Shown here: piece after piece, positions 11,133 through 24,290 of the stretch
Numbering within the stretch: position 1 is the stretch's first letter
Layout: each line of letters begins with the position of its first letter
Source: Trichostrongylus colubriformis
Lineage: Eukaryota; Nematoda; Chromadorea; Rhabditida; Trichostrongylidae
Assembly: GCA_963978905.1 (NCBI GenBank)
Contig: OZ022257.1
Location: 42,170,203 to 42,234,202 of the forward strand
DNA: 64,000 bases
Direction: 5' to 3'
Notes under the pieces: model-generated
What the model saw: only the letters and a program-made list of their open reading frames with translations
The model's database searches: none
Told to the model about the DNA's origin: nothing
Made by a program: the position numbers and the translations under genes

Positions 11133-13747
11133 ACATAAGGGTTTGATTGGCGCCTGAAATTCTATCGTCAGATTTCTTTTCAGAAAATCATCGAGTAAAC
11201 ACGAAAACAATGAGTGTTAATTAAATTACAAGGATTTTAACAAGTCTTCGGACAAGATAATCTTCGTGGATCATCTCGCCAGGTAAATTTTCTAGGGAAG
11301 GAGTCAAGCCTGGTGTCTAGCCATGTTTGTGTACTCAGAAGGTCGTCAGTCGATATCAGATGTATAGCTACCTGATAAGTGCAATTATCGATTGACAATC
11401 GTTTTCAATTACCTCATCGGCCCGAAAATCGCTTAGAAAGTGGTGGTCGTCGAAGAATCATTCATGAACCCCCTTGTAGAAGTCTCAGTGTCTAACCTGC
11501 TTGAGAGTGTTCAGCACTTCAAGGCAGCATTAGGGAAAATTCGGACGAAAAGTAAAAGAAGTAGTGAATATGAAAGTCGCGGTGTCTAGTAACAGACAGT
11601 GAGAAAAACGGATGAAAATGGCCGAAAACCCGAATTAGGACCCCCACCCACCGTTGGTTCCAGGCGCGGACGACCTTTCCGTCAAGTGGCGGATACTCGG
11701 AACGAAATTCTCACTGGCATACTGCCAAGTGAACACAAGGGGATGTTTAGAAATACGACAGCATCTTTCTCCTGGGTGAGCTACAACTGCGAAAGCGCGC
11801 TGCAATACCTTCGATCTCACCGCATTTCTTTAGTCTGGCATACAAAAGTCTCAGCTGTTAACCGTTACGCCGTTCCTAAGGCTCAGAGACGCCCTTTTTC
11901 ACCGGGATTTCGCGCAGATAGCTTTCTTAGGCTTATAGTTTCCATGTGAGCACCGATTCCTCAATAACCACATTACCCCTAATGCTGTCTTCAAGGAAGG
12001 AGAAAAACCACAAAGCACCCTCAAAACACAAAAGGTAGGGCTTTCCTGACCCCCTCATCGGACAAGCCGAGTCCAAGAATAGTCGCTTGAACATGTTTCT
12101 ATTTGATGTTGTCACCCAAAATTCGGGAATACTATTTTCCTCGTGATAGCATTAACTTTGTTCTCAGATTGCCTCTGTCTGTTTCTGTTGATTGACATAG
12201 AAAACAGTTCACGTAATTCTAATAGGTAATACCAAAAACACTAAAACATCAAAAACAACCTTGAAACAGCTGATCACAAGCATGGGAAATAAATACTCAA
12301 AAAGAGCATAAAGAAAAGATATTGAAAATAGTGTGAGTGAGCGAGAACGAGGAAGAATGAAAGCAGAGGGCTGGAATCGTCATACCGCCGACCCGCGAAA
12401 ATCCTTAGTCAGCACAATTTTTTGAGTACATTTCTAAAGGATTTCGGAGAAAGATGCATCGTGTCGTTACGGAGTATTTTACTGAGAATAGTATATTCCT
12501 ATTAGGGAAGAATTCCCCGGACCTGGGATCTAATCAACGGAGTCTGCATTTTGACGCTTTGCACTACTGTTTCAGAAGTAACTATAGAGGAAAGTTTATC
12601 CGCATCCAGCGAGACCTTAGTGGTAAGGATTTTGATGTCATCAAGACGCCATATTTCCAAAGTCGACCTAGCAAGCTGAAAAGGAAAAAAAGCGACGGCG
12701 TTCGACGCCATTAAAAATATTTATTTATTATTTGTCAAGCGACATGTCGTAATCAAGGGGGAGTTTCAACAAGAAGAATATTCCAAGGAAACAGAAAAAA
12801 GAATACAGAAAAGAAAACAAAGAAAACAAGTAGCAAAAGAGATAGGACCTATCTGGGAAAGCATTAGGTGAATGGCTCCTTGGAGCAGAAAGCACCTTGA
12901 ATGCTGAGGGTTAGAGTATGCCACTCGAAAAAGAACGCTTAAACGGACTAGGAGATATACTGTCGTTCTGTGCTCTAGTAAAATATCTCCAACTCACCAG
13001 CGGCCGCGCCACCAGACCTTCCGACTGAACCTACACCAGCCGGCTTTGGTGCCCTTCGCCACATAAGGGGTCACAGGAGCTTGCCGCAACTTCGGGACAC
13101 GGGTATACCGACCACTCACGTGGAAACGGCAAGCTAGGTAAAAGCAGGGCCATAGCACTGTGGCAGCTAGTGAGGGAAATCCCTACATGCTAGCTGGAAA
13201 ACTAACTCAAATAATAAGGGCTTAGCTGAACCGTAACAGGTTACCCTCTTGATCGCACCAAAATGTATACACCCAATACCATAGAGAACGGTATGTAAGA
13301 GACTACTCCGCAAAGTCTCAAAAGATAAAGCCATGTAGTTAAAAGAGATTAGAAACACAGAAGAAACTACAGATACACAACACAATTCTATATGCAGAAT
13401 AGCCGGAACAGCGCAGTGAACTTACGCGTTGCACGCTCTCTATATGACGAAAGTCTCTTTTTTTTTTGGTAGGAAAGAAAATCGTTGTACCCATTTTAAG
13501 AATTGACTTAACTACGGCTTACATTGCTGAGTAAGTATATTGTAATCCCTTGAATCAATAGCTCTGAAAAGATTGATGGTATGCACATGGCTTCAGACAC
13601 AATGTCCTTGTAATGGTCATCATATGTAAGGTTATTGTCTAACTTGAACCAACATCACGAATTTCGGTAACGTGCTGAACTGTTTAAGAGTCCCATTTAG
13701 TGGACCAACTCTTGACATAATCAATCGCTCCTTGAGGATTCTTTCTA
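11133..13747. other. intergenic, nothing recognised
   Basis: ORFs up to 116 codons (11599-11949) lack motifs and compete with ORFs on the other strand. A more GC-rich stretch at about 12990-13190 may be a repeat but has no second copy here. Confidence 0.4.
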
Positions 13748-15032
13748 TTAGGCTGTCGGGAAATAAATGACGCGGTGTGGGTATTCCCGGTTTCATGAGC
13801 AATATATGACTCCTCAATGGATTTTAGGAAACATGCAATAGTGCGTTTGGAAGAGCAAGGTTTGCGCTCTTATTTTTGCAATTCACTTTAGGGCAGTCTC
13901 AATTACTAACTTTTTTATAGACCCTAAAGTCAATTATGGAAAACCGCCTTCTTCGAGCTATCATGCTGCATGAATTCAAACTCGGCCACTCTGGAGGCGA
14001 AGCAAGCAGGAACATAGTGAAAGCATGAGGACCGGAGTCGACTTTGAAAAGCACTGTGCTACGTTGGTTCAAAAGGTTTGCTTCAGGCGATGAGAGTCTC
14101 GAAGATGAGCCGGGTCGAGGTCGGCATTCATCCATCGGTAACGAAGTTTTAAAAGCAGCCGTTGAAGCTAACCCCAAGACAACTACACGGGCGTTAGCAG
14201 CGGATCTGGGGGTACATCACTCAACAGTGGCGCGCCATCTTGCGGACATGGGCAAAGTGAAGAAGATGGAAAAATGGATCCCCCATGATCTGACCCCGGC
14301 TCAACAGCTCGCCCGTTTTGACGTTTGTAACAAACTGTTAGTTCGGTACAAAAATGAGCCTTTCCTCAACCGCCTCATAACCGTGGATGAAAAGTGGCTT
14401 CTGTATGACAATCGTAAGAGGGAATACGTCTGGGTTGATAGGTTTTCCCCTGCCCCCACCTTCCCGAAACCCGATCTACACCCGCAGAAGATTTTTCTTA
14501 CTATGTGGTGGTGTAGCAAGGGTCTAATCCATTATAGCTTCTTGCAACCCGGCCAAACGGTCACGTCAGACACCTACTGCCGTGATCTGGAGCTGATGCA
14601 TGAGAAGTTGCAAAAATTCTGGTCGGCAGCGGTGAACAGAAAGGGCGTTGTTCTGTTGCAGGATAACGCGAGGCCCCATACTTCATACACCACCTGGCCA
14701 AAATTGACTCAGTTAGGGATCGAGGTTCTGCCTCATCCCCCATATTCCCTGGACCTTTCCCCCACTGGTTATTACTTTTTCAAAGCTCTCGATGCAAACT
14801 TTCGCAATAATTTTTATAATACTGCAGCTGAAGTAGAATCTGCTTTCCTTCGATTTATTGATTCCTGTGATGTTAATTTTTATTCTAATGGTATCGAATC
14901 TCTTCCCTCTCGTTGGCAACAGTGTGTAGACTCTAACGGTTTTTATTTTGATAAATAAAGTTCTGATTGAAGAAAGTTATGCTTTCTCAAAAATTGCCGT
15001 CGAACCGCGTCATTTATTTCCCGACAGCCTAA
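13748..15032 (+). mobile_element. full-length mariner, Hsmar1/bandit-like
   Basis: A 1285-bp element with perfect 29-bp inverted repeats (left end TTAGGCTGTCGGGAAATAAA; the right end is its exact inverse) and TA target duplications at 13746-13747 and 15033-15034. Length and structure are those of a complete mariner. The encoded protein resembles the cecropia/Hsmar1 group, which includes the hookworm element bandit (established knowledge; the assignment is mine and was not searched). Intact ends but a dead transposase make it a potential non-autonomous substrate. Confidence 0.92.
13936..14958 (+). pseudogene. mariner transposase, inactivated
   Basis: Reads from ATG 13936 to TAA 14958 (340 residues plus one internal stop, the usual mariner length). 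In order: an N-terminal HTH region; a TGA at 14026-14028 (codon 31); WFKRFASGDESLEDEPGRG; a second HTH with HHSTVARHL; then the DDE/D core. The first catalytic Asp (VDEKW, codon 14386) and the second (LLQDNARPHTS, codon 14662) are present. The third, expected 34 residues later in a SPxDY context, is GGT (Gly) at 14767-14769. The premature stop and the loss of a metal-binding Asp each abolish activity. A start at 14044 would give a 304-residue protein lacking the first HTH and still catalytically dead. Confidence 0.9.
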
Positions 15033-15034
15033 TA

Positions 15035-15648
15035 TTTTCGCCTTCTCTGACGACCTTATGAATTTTGATGCCCTCGCGCACGAAACCCCAAAACTGGAAA
15101 TAGGGCCAGAAAGATCGCATGTGTAGGCTAAAAACAGTAAGGGCGACAAGAAGCCACCATGCGCCCATTGCCAAGTAGTTGAAACCGGTGCTTCGCTGGT
15201 GGGATCGTTAGCGGATATCAGCCATCTCTGATTCTGTACGAGCGCGCTGCACACACTTGGCAGTTGCTGAAAGCTGTCTACTCACGAATGGAACAGAAAT
15301 AGTTCAGATTATCGCGAACCGTGCCTTCAAGTAGATGCAAACAATATAGACTCTTCCGTCCTAAAACGCAGGTATTATCCTCAGTCCAAATATAGAATTT
15401 AGATAAAAGTATTTTCTTGTGAAATCATTTAGAAACACCCATCACTAGGAGTGCTGTAGATGGTTCTTCACGATATTCTTTTGCTTCAAAACCGGAAAAG
15501 GTGGTCCACAGACATATAATCAGCCCTTCGTGTGCAACTGATGAGAGCATCATCGCGCAAAATGGGAATAAAGCCTCGGTGAGCATGATCAAGCACGGGA
15601 AAATGAATACTTAAGGGGTGGGAAGACTTGGATGGGGAAAACGAAGAG
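15035..15648. other. intergenic, nothing recognised
   Basis: No supported feature apart from the 9-bp target duplication of the next element at its right edge (15640-15648). Confidence 0.5.
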
Positions 15649-15887
15649 GGTGTGTACCCTTGTGTCAGGATTTCACAGGACGACGAGCGGCGTGCGACGC
15701 AGTATGTGCGAGCTATGCGCGTCGCGGTAGTTGGATCTTGGAAGAATTACGCGCTGATGCTAGGGGCGCGATACGCTGTGGCCTTGTAATCGCTCCGGGG
15801 CCCAAAAACCTGGCGCTTTAGCTCGTCCACATTACTTTGCTTGTGACAAGCCGCGGTGCGAAATCCTGACATAAGGGTACACACCCG
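15649..15887. mobile_element. MULE-like MITE
   Basis: A short element with ~29-bp terminal inverted repeats: left GGTGTGTACCCTTGTGTCAG, and the right end is the inverse with two mismatches. A 9-bp direct repeat AACGAAGAG flanks it (15640-15648 and 15888-15896). A 9-bp target duplication is typical of Mutator-like elements. The interior is GC-rich with no transposase. The last two bases (CG) before the right duplication fall outside the symmetric repeat. Confidence 0.72.
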
Positions 15888-15896
15888 AACGAAGAG

Positions 15897-18730
15897 GGGT
15901 CCTATTCAATGCAAGTCGACAAGTCCTTAGCAGGGCTTTATTACTGGATTTTGAAGCCGCTCATAATCTCCTGAAAAAGATCGTCCAATATCTATCACGG
16001 AGGGGAAAGAGTCCTATCGTTAGGGTAGGTACGGCAAGGGGGAAGATGGGATGGGTGGGGGGGGGGGCATGTTATTACACACGGATTTCGCTAGACTTTC
16101 GACTGGCTTGTCGCGCACGGCGACGCGTCACGGAGAATTTCGAGTCCTCAGAGTTTGTCTTATTAATTAGTTGGCCCTTCCCGCACTCCCCCCCTCCCAT
16201 GCGATTAATGGGTTTGAATGAATCAGTAGCGTAACAGTGTGAGTAAAACCCGTTGCCGCAACATAAACAATGTACAAGCAATCAAAGTGAGTAATTTCAA
16301 CATTTGGCGAAGTTAAACCTTAACTTTGCGATAATGAAAGCAACATACAGTGGGGTAGTTAGTGGCAGGAGACTGCGCATCACAGTTTCGCACATCCTGG
16401 GATATCCGCCTAATGCAATCAAGCATTACGAGCTCGGACATGTAATTTCACGACTTGTCTCCGATGCAGTAAAACTTGAATGCAAGCTATATAGCTCAAG
16501 CAAGTCACCCTACAAAAGCTTGGGTAAAGCAATCGACGTTGCTAAATTGTATTCCGGGACGAGCCACGCAATTCCAGAACTATTTGCAATCATAGAAGCA
16601 TGTGAATAAAATTTGGTCTGTACAATAAATTACGAAGGCGAGCCGATATTCAGATAATGTCCCATAGTTCCGGGTGTGTGGCGTTTTGTCGAGTTTTCGC
16701 GCCGCTGAGGGTGCGAGTTGTATGTAGTAGTTTTATCTCTTAAAACAGGAGCAACCACAAAGCAGGCGAACTTCCAACCTGCAATCTTTAGAGGTCCCTC
16801 ACTGTACCAGCCCATTGCATCCTGCGTGAAATCACTACCGACTGCAGTAGAACGTGCCCATAGCGTCACGGGTGCGACGTCGCGAAGCGAAAATTCGCTA
16901 GACGCTAAACACCCTATCGTTCCAGTGTAGCTTGCTACCACTTTTCGAACCTCAGGCCAACAAAAGCTCTCCTGTTTGTGCAGTCATTGATCTTGGGTAC
17001 CTCTGAAGCATACGTATAGGAGGGGCCAAATCAAGTCTGCCTTTACATAGTTGTCGCCACCATGTGAGGCCAATGTGCACCTAGTTCGAGATACGGCCAG
17101 GTTTCTCGAGCTAAATTATAGAAAACCGGTGGAGTCATAGTGAGCCATGGGTGCAACCCCATGCTTGCTGGATTCGAGTTAACGTGTAAAAAGTATCCGA
17201 ATGGTTTAAAGGCATTATCTTGAGTCCAAGAAGGAGAGAAAACTTCAAGTGAGTGGGATAACTTCCTTGTGCGAACGAGGATTTGAAAGGTTTCATTCAC
17301 CACACAGCCCTCTTCTCCTCTCTAAGCTTGAACCGGCGCCGGTACCACTCCTCCTCCTCCTCTTGACACTGAGGACCCCTGATTCTTCATTCCCACAATA
17401 CTGCCTTCTTTTTCCTGACTTTCGAGCATGGACGAGGATACGGCTACCACCATTTCCTCGAGTGCTGACCTTTTTCATGTTGCCCCCCCCCCCTTGCTGT
17501 TGTTGATCTTGTAATGTCACCAATAAACATTTTATGTGACGCATTAGACGACGATAAAGCAAAATCACGAAGTCTTCATCAAATGGCGTGTATGGATCAG
17601 CTTATAAATGCAAAGATGGACATTGCTCCAATGTTTCATTGTTTTTCTACAGGCAATCAAGGCAAGCGAGAAATTAGCTACTGCCGTTCGAATGTGGCCC
17701 TGTGGATGTTTTTCCTTAGTCAACCAGTTGCCACTCTTTAATTATACAAAAAACAAATAATTAATTCTGATCATTCCTGCATCATACCAGGCGGTAATAC
17801 ATTGACACTGTTTTATTATCAAATATAGTCATTTTGAAAACACTACAGTAAGGATTTTTGTGATCTAAATCCAAATAAATTTCAAAATTCAGTATGATTC
17901 TTTTCTCGCGCAAGTTCGTGAAACACTAGAACAATCCATTTTCTTGTGCGACTCACTTCCTTCTCCTCCGTGCTTTTTTCCCTTGAGAGTATTGTATTTA
18001 TAGGTATGAAGTAAATATAAAAACACATAGTTAATCATGTTTAGCGATATTCAGGTTCTTCTTTTTTGCATGCCGTAGATCCCCACTGTATCGTGTTTAT
18101 TAAGAACAATAACACGAGAACCCCTTTGGATCCAAGCGGTGGAGTTCGAGAAGTTTTTGAAAAAAAAGCATCACATTCTCAGTTGTGGATGATTTGATTG
18201 ATCCCGGCTCTTACGTTTCACTCTTAGTCAGGATAGTACTTTCCTTTCAAAGATTCTTCTGACCTCATCTTTAGAAACCATGAATGTAAATAATCATGTT
18301 CGTTTGAAAGAACAATAAACGGGAGAGGGCGACTATGATTGGTCATAAGCTTGAATAACAAACGAAGTCATAAATGGTATAGCGGAATAACCAAACATGA
18401 TAAACTTATAAAGACTTCATGGAAAGTCGGAAAGGAAGTTATTTAAAGTCCGGCCTATTATAATAAAGAAGACAGATTTATAAATATTTCGGCCACTTAG
18501 AGATTGATGTACTGAAAAAGGAAGGAATTTGCAATCCTTAATCAATTAGAAGCAGCACGAGCAATCCACTGAAGGCTTAGAATTTCGAAATATTGTAACA
18601 GTAAGCTAAAGGCTCCAGACTGCGCCTCTGTAACTTCTGAATAAATCCAGGCGGGACTCTAAGTGTTTAAGTCACAATACGGAAGCTAAAGCGTCATTTA
18701 ACTGCATGCCACAGCCATGTTTAAAACATG
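15897..18730. other. intergenic, nothing recognised
   Basis: A G-run at about 16057-16066, a C-run at about 17485 and scattered ORFs up to 103 codons. The open frame at 16304-16609 (101 codons) shows no signal peptide, membrane span or known motif, so I do not call it a gene. Confidence 0.4.
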
Positions 18731-18974
18731 GCAGAGGTCATGTAGTGGCAGATGGGCGCACTCCTACTCTCATGATGCGGGATCGAGTCTAGCACAAAGG
18801 CCCTCCCAAGCCAAATAAGCCTCCCGCCCCTCAAAGCGCTGAATCGGTGCCATACTTGTTTGGAAGAATAAAAGCACTGACTTGTACATCGGCTGGCCCC
18901 CGTAAGTGTATCTTAGACCAGATCGCATCCACCTGCCACCACTTTCAAAATGGAACTAGAATGCACGGCGCATC
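18731..18974 (+). mobile_element. tRNA-like SINE, copy 2
   Basis: Starts GCAGAGGTCATGTAGTGGC (A-box-like), followed by a B-box-like GGGATCGAGTCT. The body contains AGAATAAAAGC and ACATCGGCTGG, also found in the copy at 24041, and the tail CTGCCACCACTTTCAAAA is shared with the copy at 10931. Confidence 0.65.
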
Positions 18975-21900
18975 CTGACAAGAGGTTGATCAAATCAAAA
19001 TCAACTCCATCCTTGTTTTTGCCATAAATCATGGATTGTGTGCTCTTACAAATACTCAGAGATGTGAAGCGCCGCGAAACTCATCTTGGAAGGTTCAAAA
19101 AGTTCACTTGATCCCAATTTTTCCATTTCAATGTTACCTAACATCTCTTCATCCATCAATGGGAGACCAAATTGTTGCTCCTGGTGTCTTTAGGAAACCG
19201 GGAGAAGCACATGGAATCTCGACAGTGTATTAGAGTAGCGTCCAGGAAATCTAAATGCAGGTACAGGTACTGTCTGTGAAAAAAATGTCGTACCTGTTCA
19301 TTACTGTTTAATGATGGCAATGATTGATGCTAACAAGACAGAGATCTGTGAGAATAGCCTGCCGCTCCTTTAAAGGAAGAAAATCGAGCAACGGATTGAT
19401 ATCAACCGGCTGTTCCTAAGAACAAAGTTTTCTCTCTTCCGATTCTCCCTTCTTACTTCTTAAGAGCCCGGTATGCTCACATTTGCCAATACTTACATTG
19501 AAAATAGCACAAAGGAAAAGTAGGAAAGTACGAACGCTATGTTCAGTGGAAGACCAATCTTCGGAAGCCTGGAAGCGATGAAGAAAGAGAGTAATGTGCT
19601 GTGATCGGCCCACTTTCTCAACATATTTATACATCAGACGTGCTTCGTTCAACAAAGAGACGTGATAGCCTCACGAAAAACAACTCAAACTGCTGACCCT
19701 CTGTTTCTTGTTTACTGTACTTTCAGATGGTCGTTGAAGAGCCACTACGGTCTCACCAGCAGCATGGAACCGAAGGAAACGCGGCCACTCAAACTTTCAA
19801 GCTTGGAACATCACGTTGAAGTATGAGAAGGAAAACTGAACACGTTCCTACAGTGGTTGCAAGAAATCCACCTCACGGAGGGCTGACAACTTGTTTCCTT
19901 CGGGTGAATGACCGATTCCAATCTCAGCAGGGTAAAGCGAGGAGTGAAAGCACCGTCACAGCCACACGCAACCCCTGCGGGGATAGCAGTCGCGTTAACA
20001 GGTTCCTATCATCAGGTGGCTGGGAGAAAGCTAATGATCTTGTCAAGATCGCGAAAAGTGGGACTGAATAAGAAGTGTAATGACGCGACGAAAGATCAGT
20101 TTATCACCACTGCAAGCACGAAAAAGAAACACAGATGTACGATTCATCACAGAATGGTTAATAATGTGAGCGATGAGAACAATACTTCGTATATGACAAA
20201 AAAAGCGCGACGGCTGGGCTACTATTCCAGATCAACAAGTAAAACAGACAACATAACAGTGACTAGCTCATCTCAGCTGTTCATAATAATTGAGACTGGT
20301 AGCCTAATATGTGAATGATTCATAGTTCCTCATTTTAGTAACTAAACAATCGAGAACAGAGCTGCAAAAAACCCATTTAGCAAACGTTCCGCAGATTCAC
20401 TAAACATCACAAAATCGTCGTCTACAATTTTCAAAGACTCATATACCATGAGTGTGCCATAAGTTCTCCGTCCACCTTCCATCAAAGGCTGCTTCCATAC
20501 TCGACGACGCGATCGCGCAAGACACCTGCAACGCAGGCCGCGACCAATGTGATGCCACGGTCGTTGTCGCGGGCTTGCTCGAATTGATCGTGGGGCTGCA
20601 CTCCTCGTTCGCAATCGCGTTGCCAAGTGTTAAAGCAGTCGAAAGTTTTTATTAATTGAATAGCCAATCAAGTTCCACCGTAAGCGCTATGACAACATTT
20701 CAGAAACTCGATAGCATGCCGTCAAACATTCGATCAACTTAAGCTTTATTCCGAGTTTGTTTTTGTCCCAAAAATTGTTACTTGTGCCAGTTCGAAGCAT
20801 GAAAAGCTATGTGTAAAGGTGAACTACTATAGCAGAGAGGCAGAACAACCCCGACTTATAAAAACGTGAGAAAGGAAAAGAGTGGCACGATTCCAATGCC
20901 AGCACAGCTGGAGATCCTTTCCAAAGGAACTCTTATAACATCCCTTCTACAGGAACACAAACTCCAATCTGAGTACCTACATCGATTGGGAAGGCTGGCA
21001 CCCTTCTCCATTTCCGCAAGTCATTCTACCATGAAATATAACAACTGCTGTCACATTCGATAACGAGTACACCTGAAGCAGGCTACCACACCTGCACCTG
21101 CGTTGGCTGATGCGATATGTGGCTTTGCTATCGAAGCGATATGTGGCCTTGCTATCGAAAGCACGGTTCGAGAACCAAATCTCAGATAATGACTGCGCAG
21201 AATATCAATCCGTTATAACAAACATATGACCAAGTGGCCGACTATTATGAGGCACAGCTCACCATCTCTGGCAGATGGAGATCGATGCACTGTCTGCTAA
21301 ATGTTCCAGCGAGAGTGGTCATTCCGCATTTCAAATGAATTACAGCGATTACTGCAAAACACGAAGATTGGAAGACTTTTCTACCCAAATTATAAAGTCA
21401 AAGTTGCAGCATTCTATGGCGAAGCATGCTGTCTCTCCATCATTAATTACTATACGGCCTTGGTCTAAAACATTTGCGCAGGTAAACAATTCCTATGACA
21501 GCTTCAGGTTTACAAGACGTAAGTGTCCAGCATTTGCCCGGAACCGGTACCATCTCAACCCTCCTCGATAATCATAATGAAAGGGGAGACCAATGGATGG
21601 ACGAATTAGTTCCTACATCAGGATTCCTAGCGCTAAATATCGAAATTTCTTTTCGATCTAATTTGCGAAGCTCACAGCTCCGGGGTCGGGTAACGGCAGA
21701 CAGCAAAACCTGGAAAGGAGGGTCTGTACAATAACCACTGCTCATCATGCTTCCTGTTACTTTTTTTGAATTTGGCTGCTTTATACAACATGTGCTTCAA
21801 ATGTAGCAAAATAAAATTTTCATGAGAAAAGTGTTTTGAAATTTTGATGAAGGTGGTTCGGCAACGTCTAGCACGCTCCATGGAATAAACACGCTTCAGA

Positions 21901-22256
21901 CCACTAGCAGGTATAATTTAACAGTGATGTCAAAGTTCCTCAAAGAAATTTGGTTCCAACTTGCTATATCATAGGCGTCGAAACTATCACCACAAAGCAC
22001 TAAGAAGCGGTATGCACGATCGGGATTGGAAAAATCTTGCTTATTCTTCAACAACCCAAATCTGCATGTGATAGAGCACGAGCTGTACAGGAACTGAGTC
22101 TTGCATCTGTCGTTCACTCTTCTTCTGAATACTCATTCAATCCTACCCGACTCAGGAAGGTTCTGAACGCTTCCTCGACCTTGATATGCCGTCGTATATG
22201 ACGATTCGGACACCTTCCGCGGCGACTGCAACATTTCATTGATAGAGTGCAACATA
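18975..22256. other. intergenic, no supported gene
   Basis: Several ORFs under 140 codons on both strands, none with a motif I recognise. A TTTCAG acceptor-like site at about 19730 precedes a ~95-bp open stretch, but no partner exon was found. Confidence 0.4.
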
Positions 22257-22997
22257 CAGGGGGTGCCAAAAAAAAGTAATTTTGTCTCCTCCACTTTCAC
22301 ACCACTTTAGTCAAACTACAGCAAATTCTGCTGAGGTACTTTCATCCCCAGATTTAAGAGCAGACCTCACTCTATCACTATACTCCGTGGCAGCCTTCTG
22401 CACGAGCAGGAACGGGAGCGAGGAAAGAGTGAACAAGATGTGTCACCTCAACTGGGTAAAATCCGAAATTTCGTCGCCCTCGTTCACAACCTTGCTGAGG
22501 TCCGTTCACTCTGGGTACCTGAAGGGATTCATACTGGGTGGTGTTCTTTAACACTCCGTTTTTGCCGGGTTCCCAGCGCCCTCCGTTTCCAAGAGTCAAA
22601 ACGTGCCCTTACCACTGAAACCCCTGCGGAGGCGGATTTGGGCATGAAAATGATACTTCGGATCATAGCAGCCTTGTCCAAGCAGCAGGGGCTCTGTGAC
22701 TCCCATGAACCGAAGGGCCAATCCTCAGGAAGCTTCCCACGAAAGACCTATCACGGAGCCTGGCTTCACTGCTTTAAGCGGACCTTGATACTGTAGGTAC
22801 TCCGAAGCTCGACTGCGCCGAATGAAAACTCCATATTTTTTTGGAGGTGAACGTAGGGAGCCACAGCTTGTTCCTGCTTTTAGAGGAACATTTCGGGAAT
22901 CTTATGCCCCAATACTTTTATCTCTTTCGTTTCCCTATGTTTTGTATAATTGGCAGATGTGAGCCGTGGGCAAAATTACTTTTTTTGGCACCCCCTG
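22257..22997. mobile_element. non-autonomous inverted-repeat transposon
   Basis: Two inverted ends of about 27 bp: left CAGGGGGTGCCAAAAAAAAG, and right its inverse ending TTGGCACCCCCTG. The left end follows a TA, while the right end is followed by TT, so a Tc1/mariner-type TA target would need one later substitution. No transposase-like protein is encoded in the ~740 bp; the 118-codon ORF at 22440-22796 has no DDE motif. Confidence 0.65.
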
Positions 22998-24040
22998 TTT
23001 ACATAGAAATCAACAGGGCAAAGGAGAGTCGAGAAAATTGTTGGCGCTGGTACCATTCCTCCTCTGGAAGGCTAGCAGAACGACCCCATATGAGACTTGC
23101 CTGTGCGAGATGGCGTAAAGCGTGAGGGTGTATGCGTCAAAAAAGCCTGATTTAGGTGATGCGAAATGGCGGCAACCACCCTTCCCTTCCTTTGCGCCTT
23201 GCAGATGAATCAGGCACTTACCCAAAAGGGTGACCCGATTCCAGTGTTTCGACGCATACCCGAGGCTGGGTGTGGGACGGAGCAAGGATTGGGTTTTCAA
23301 AACCGCTCGCATCAGCAACAATCAAACCTAGCACCATTTTTCTTGCTTTCGATCCCCCTCCACTGCAGTTTGATTTCGGATTTTGCTCAAACAATTCCTC
23401 TTCCGAAAATTTCTCAATTGATACTAGACCCAGAATGTGAATATATCGCGATGACTCACATCATGTTCAAATGACCCAGGCTGAAAGGCTGTGTCGCTGG
23501 TATCTCCAGTTACAGCACTGAAACTACGATAATTACTGTGATAGCTGTTAGACGAGAGCACCGAAACAAAAAAGATATCGGAATTGAATCACCTACGCTT
23601 TCTGTTCAGCTGTTGGACCATTGGGCACTCGGCCGGACACGAGTTCACTCAGCAATGCCTTTCTTACAAGGTATTTCTCTCGTTGCTGCTGCACGAATAT
23701 CCTGGCAGGAATATCAGGGATTAGATATTCAATCACCAATTTGATCGCAAAGACGACGTGCTGAAATACGGATGCGGTCGTAAGCTAATCGGTACGAACT
23801 GTTCGACAAAATTTCATTACGGAGCAACGCTTGTCACACTTCCCATTCGAACAAACTAAAACAAAGCCGAATGCGACGTCACTACTAGGGTGGGTTCACT
23901 GAGGCCGAGTCAAGCCATTGCGTAGCGGAGGTTCAAAACTTTCTCCTGTTCGGAATATTCCTTGGGTTTTTAATTTTCAGCGCTACCCAGAAATCGCTAC
24001 GCAGAAAAAGAGAGGTCTTAGTACTCTACTAATGTTGAAC
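22998..24040. other. intergenic, nothing recognised
   Basis: ORFs up to 103 codons on opposing strands without motifs. A short inverted pair TGCGTAGCG/CGCTACGCA lies at about 23918 and 23995. Confidence 0.4.
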
Positions 24041-24290
24041 TTGGCAGAGGTAGTGTAGTGACAGGTGACCTCTCACTCCCACTCAAACGGTGAGAGGTCG
24101 AATCCCGCATCAACATCCGTCCAACCCATCCCAGCCTATTCCAACCCTTCAGAGCGGTGGAATGGTACCAGACTCGTCTGCGAGAATAAAAGCGGTGATA
24201 AACATCGGATGGCCTCCCCGCAAATCATTGCATATGCCAAATCGTGTTCAACTGCCACCAAGATTCTGAATCGAACGAGAACGCGCGGAA
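24041..24290 (+). mobile_element. tRNA-like SINE, copy 3
   Basis: The best-preserved head of the family: GGCAGAGGTAGTGTAGTGA (A box), then GGTCGAATCCC (B box, close to the consensus GGTTCGANNCC). The body has GAATGGTACCAGACTCG, AGAATAAAAGC and ACATCGGATGGCC. The spacing of the two boxes fits an internal pol III promoter. Confidence 0.7.

Noticed and set aside
19725..19825. TTTCAG followed by an open stretch, as a terminal exon on the plus strand
   Set aside because: No partner exon upstream and no recognisable protein; an isolated acceptor motif is common by chance.
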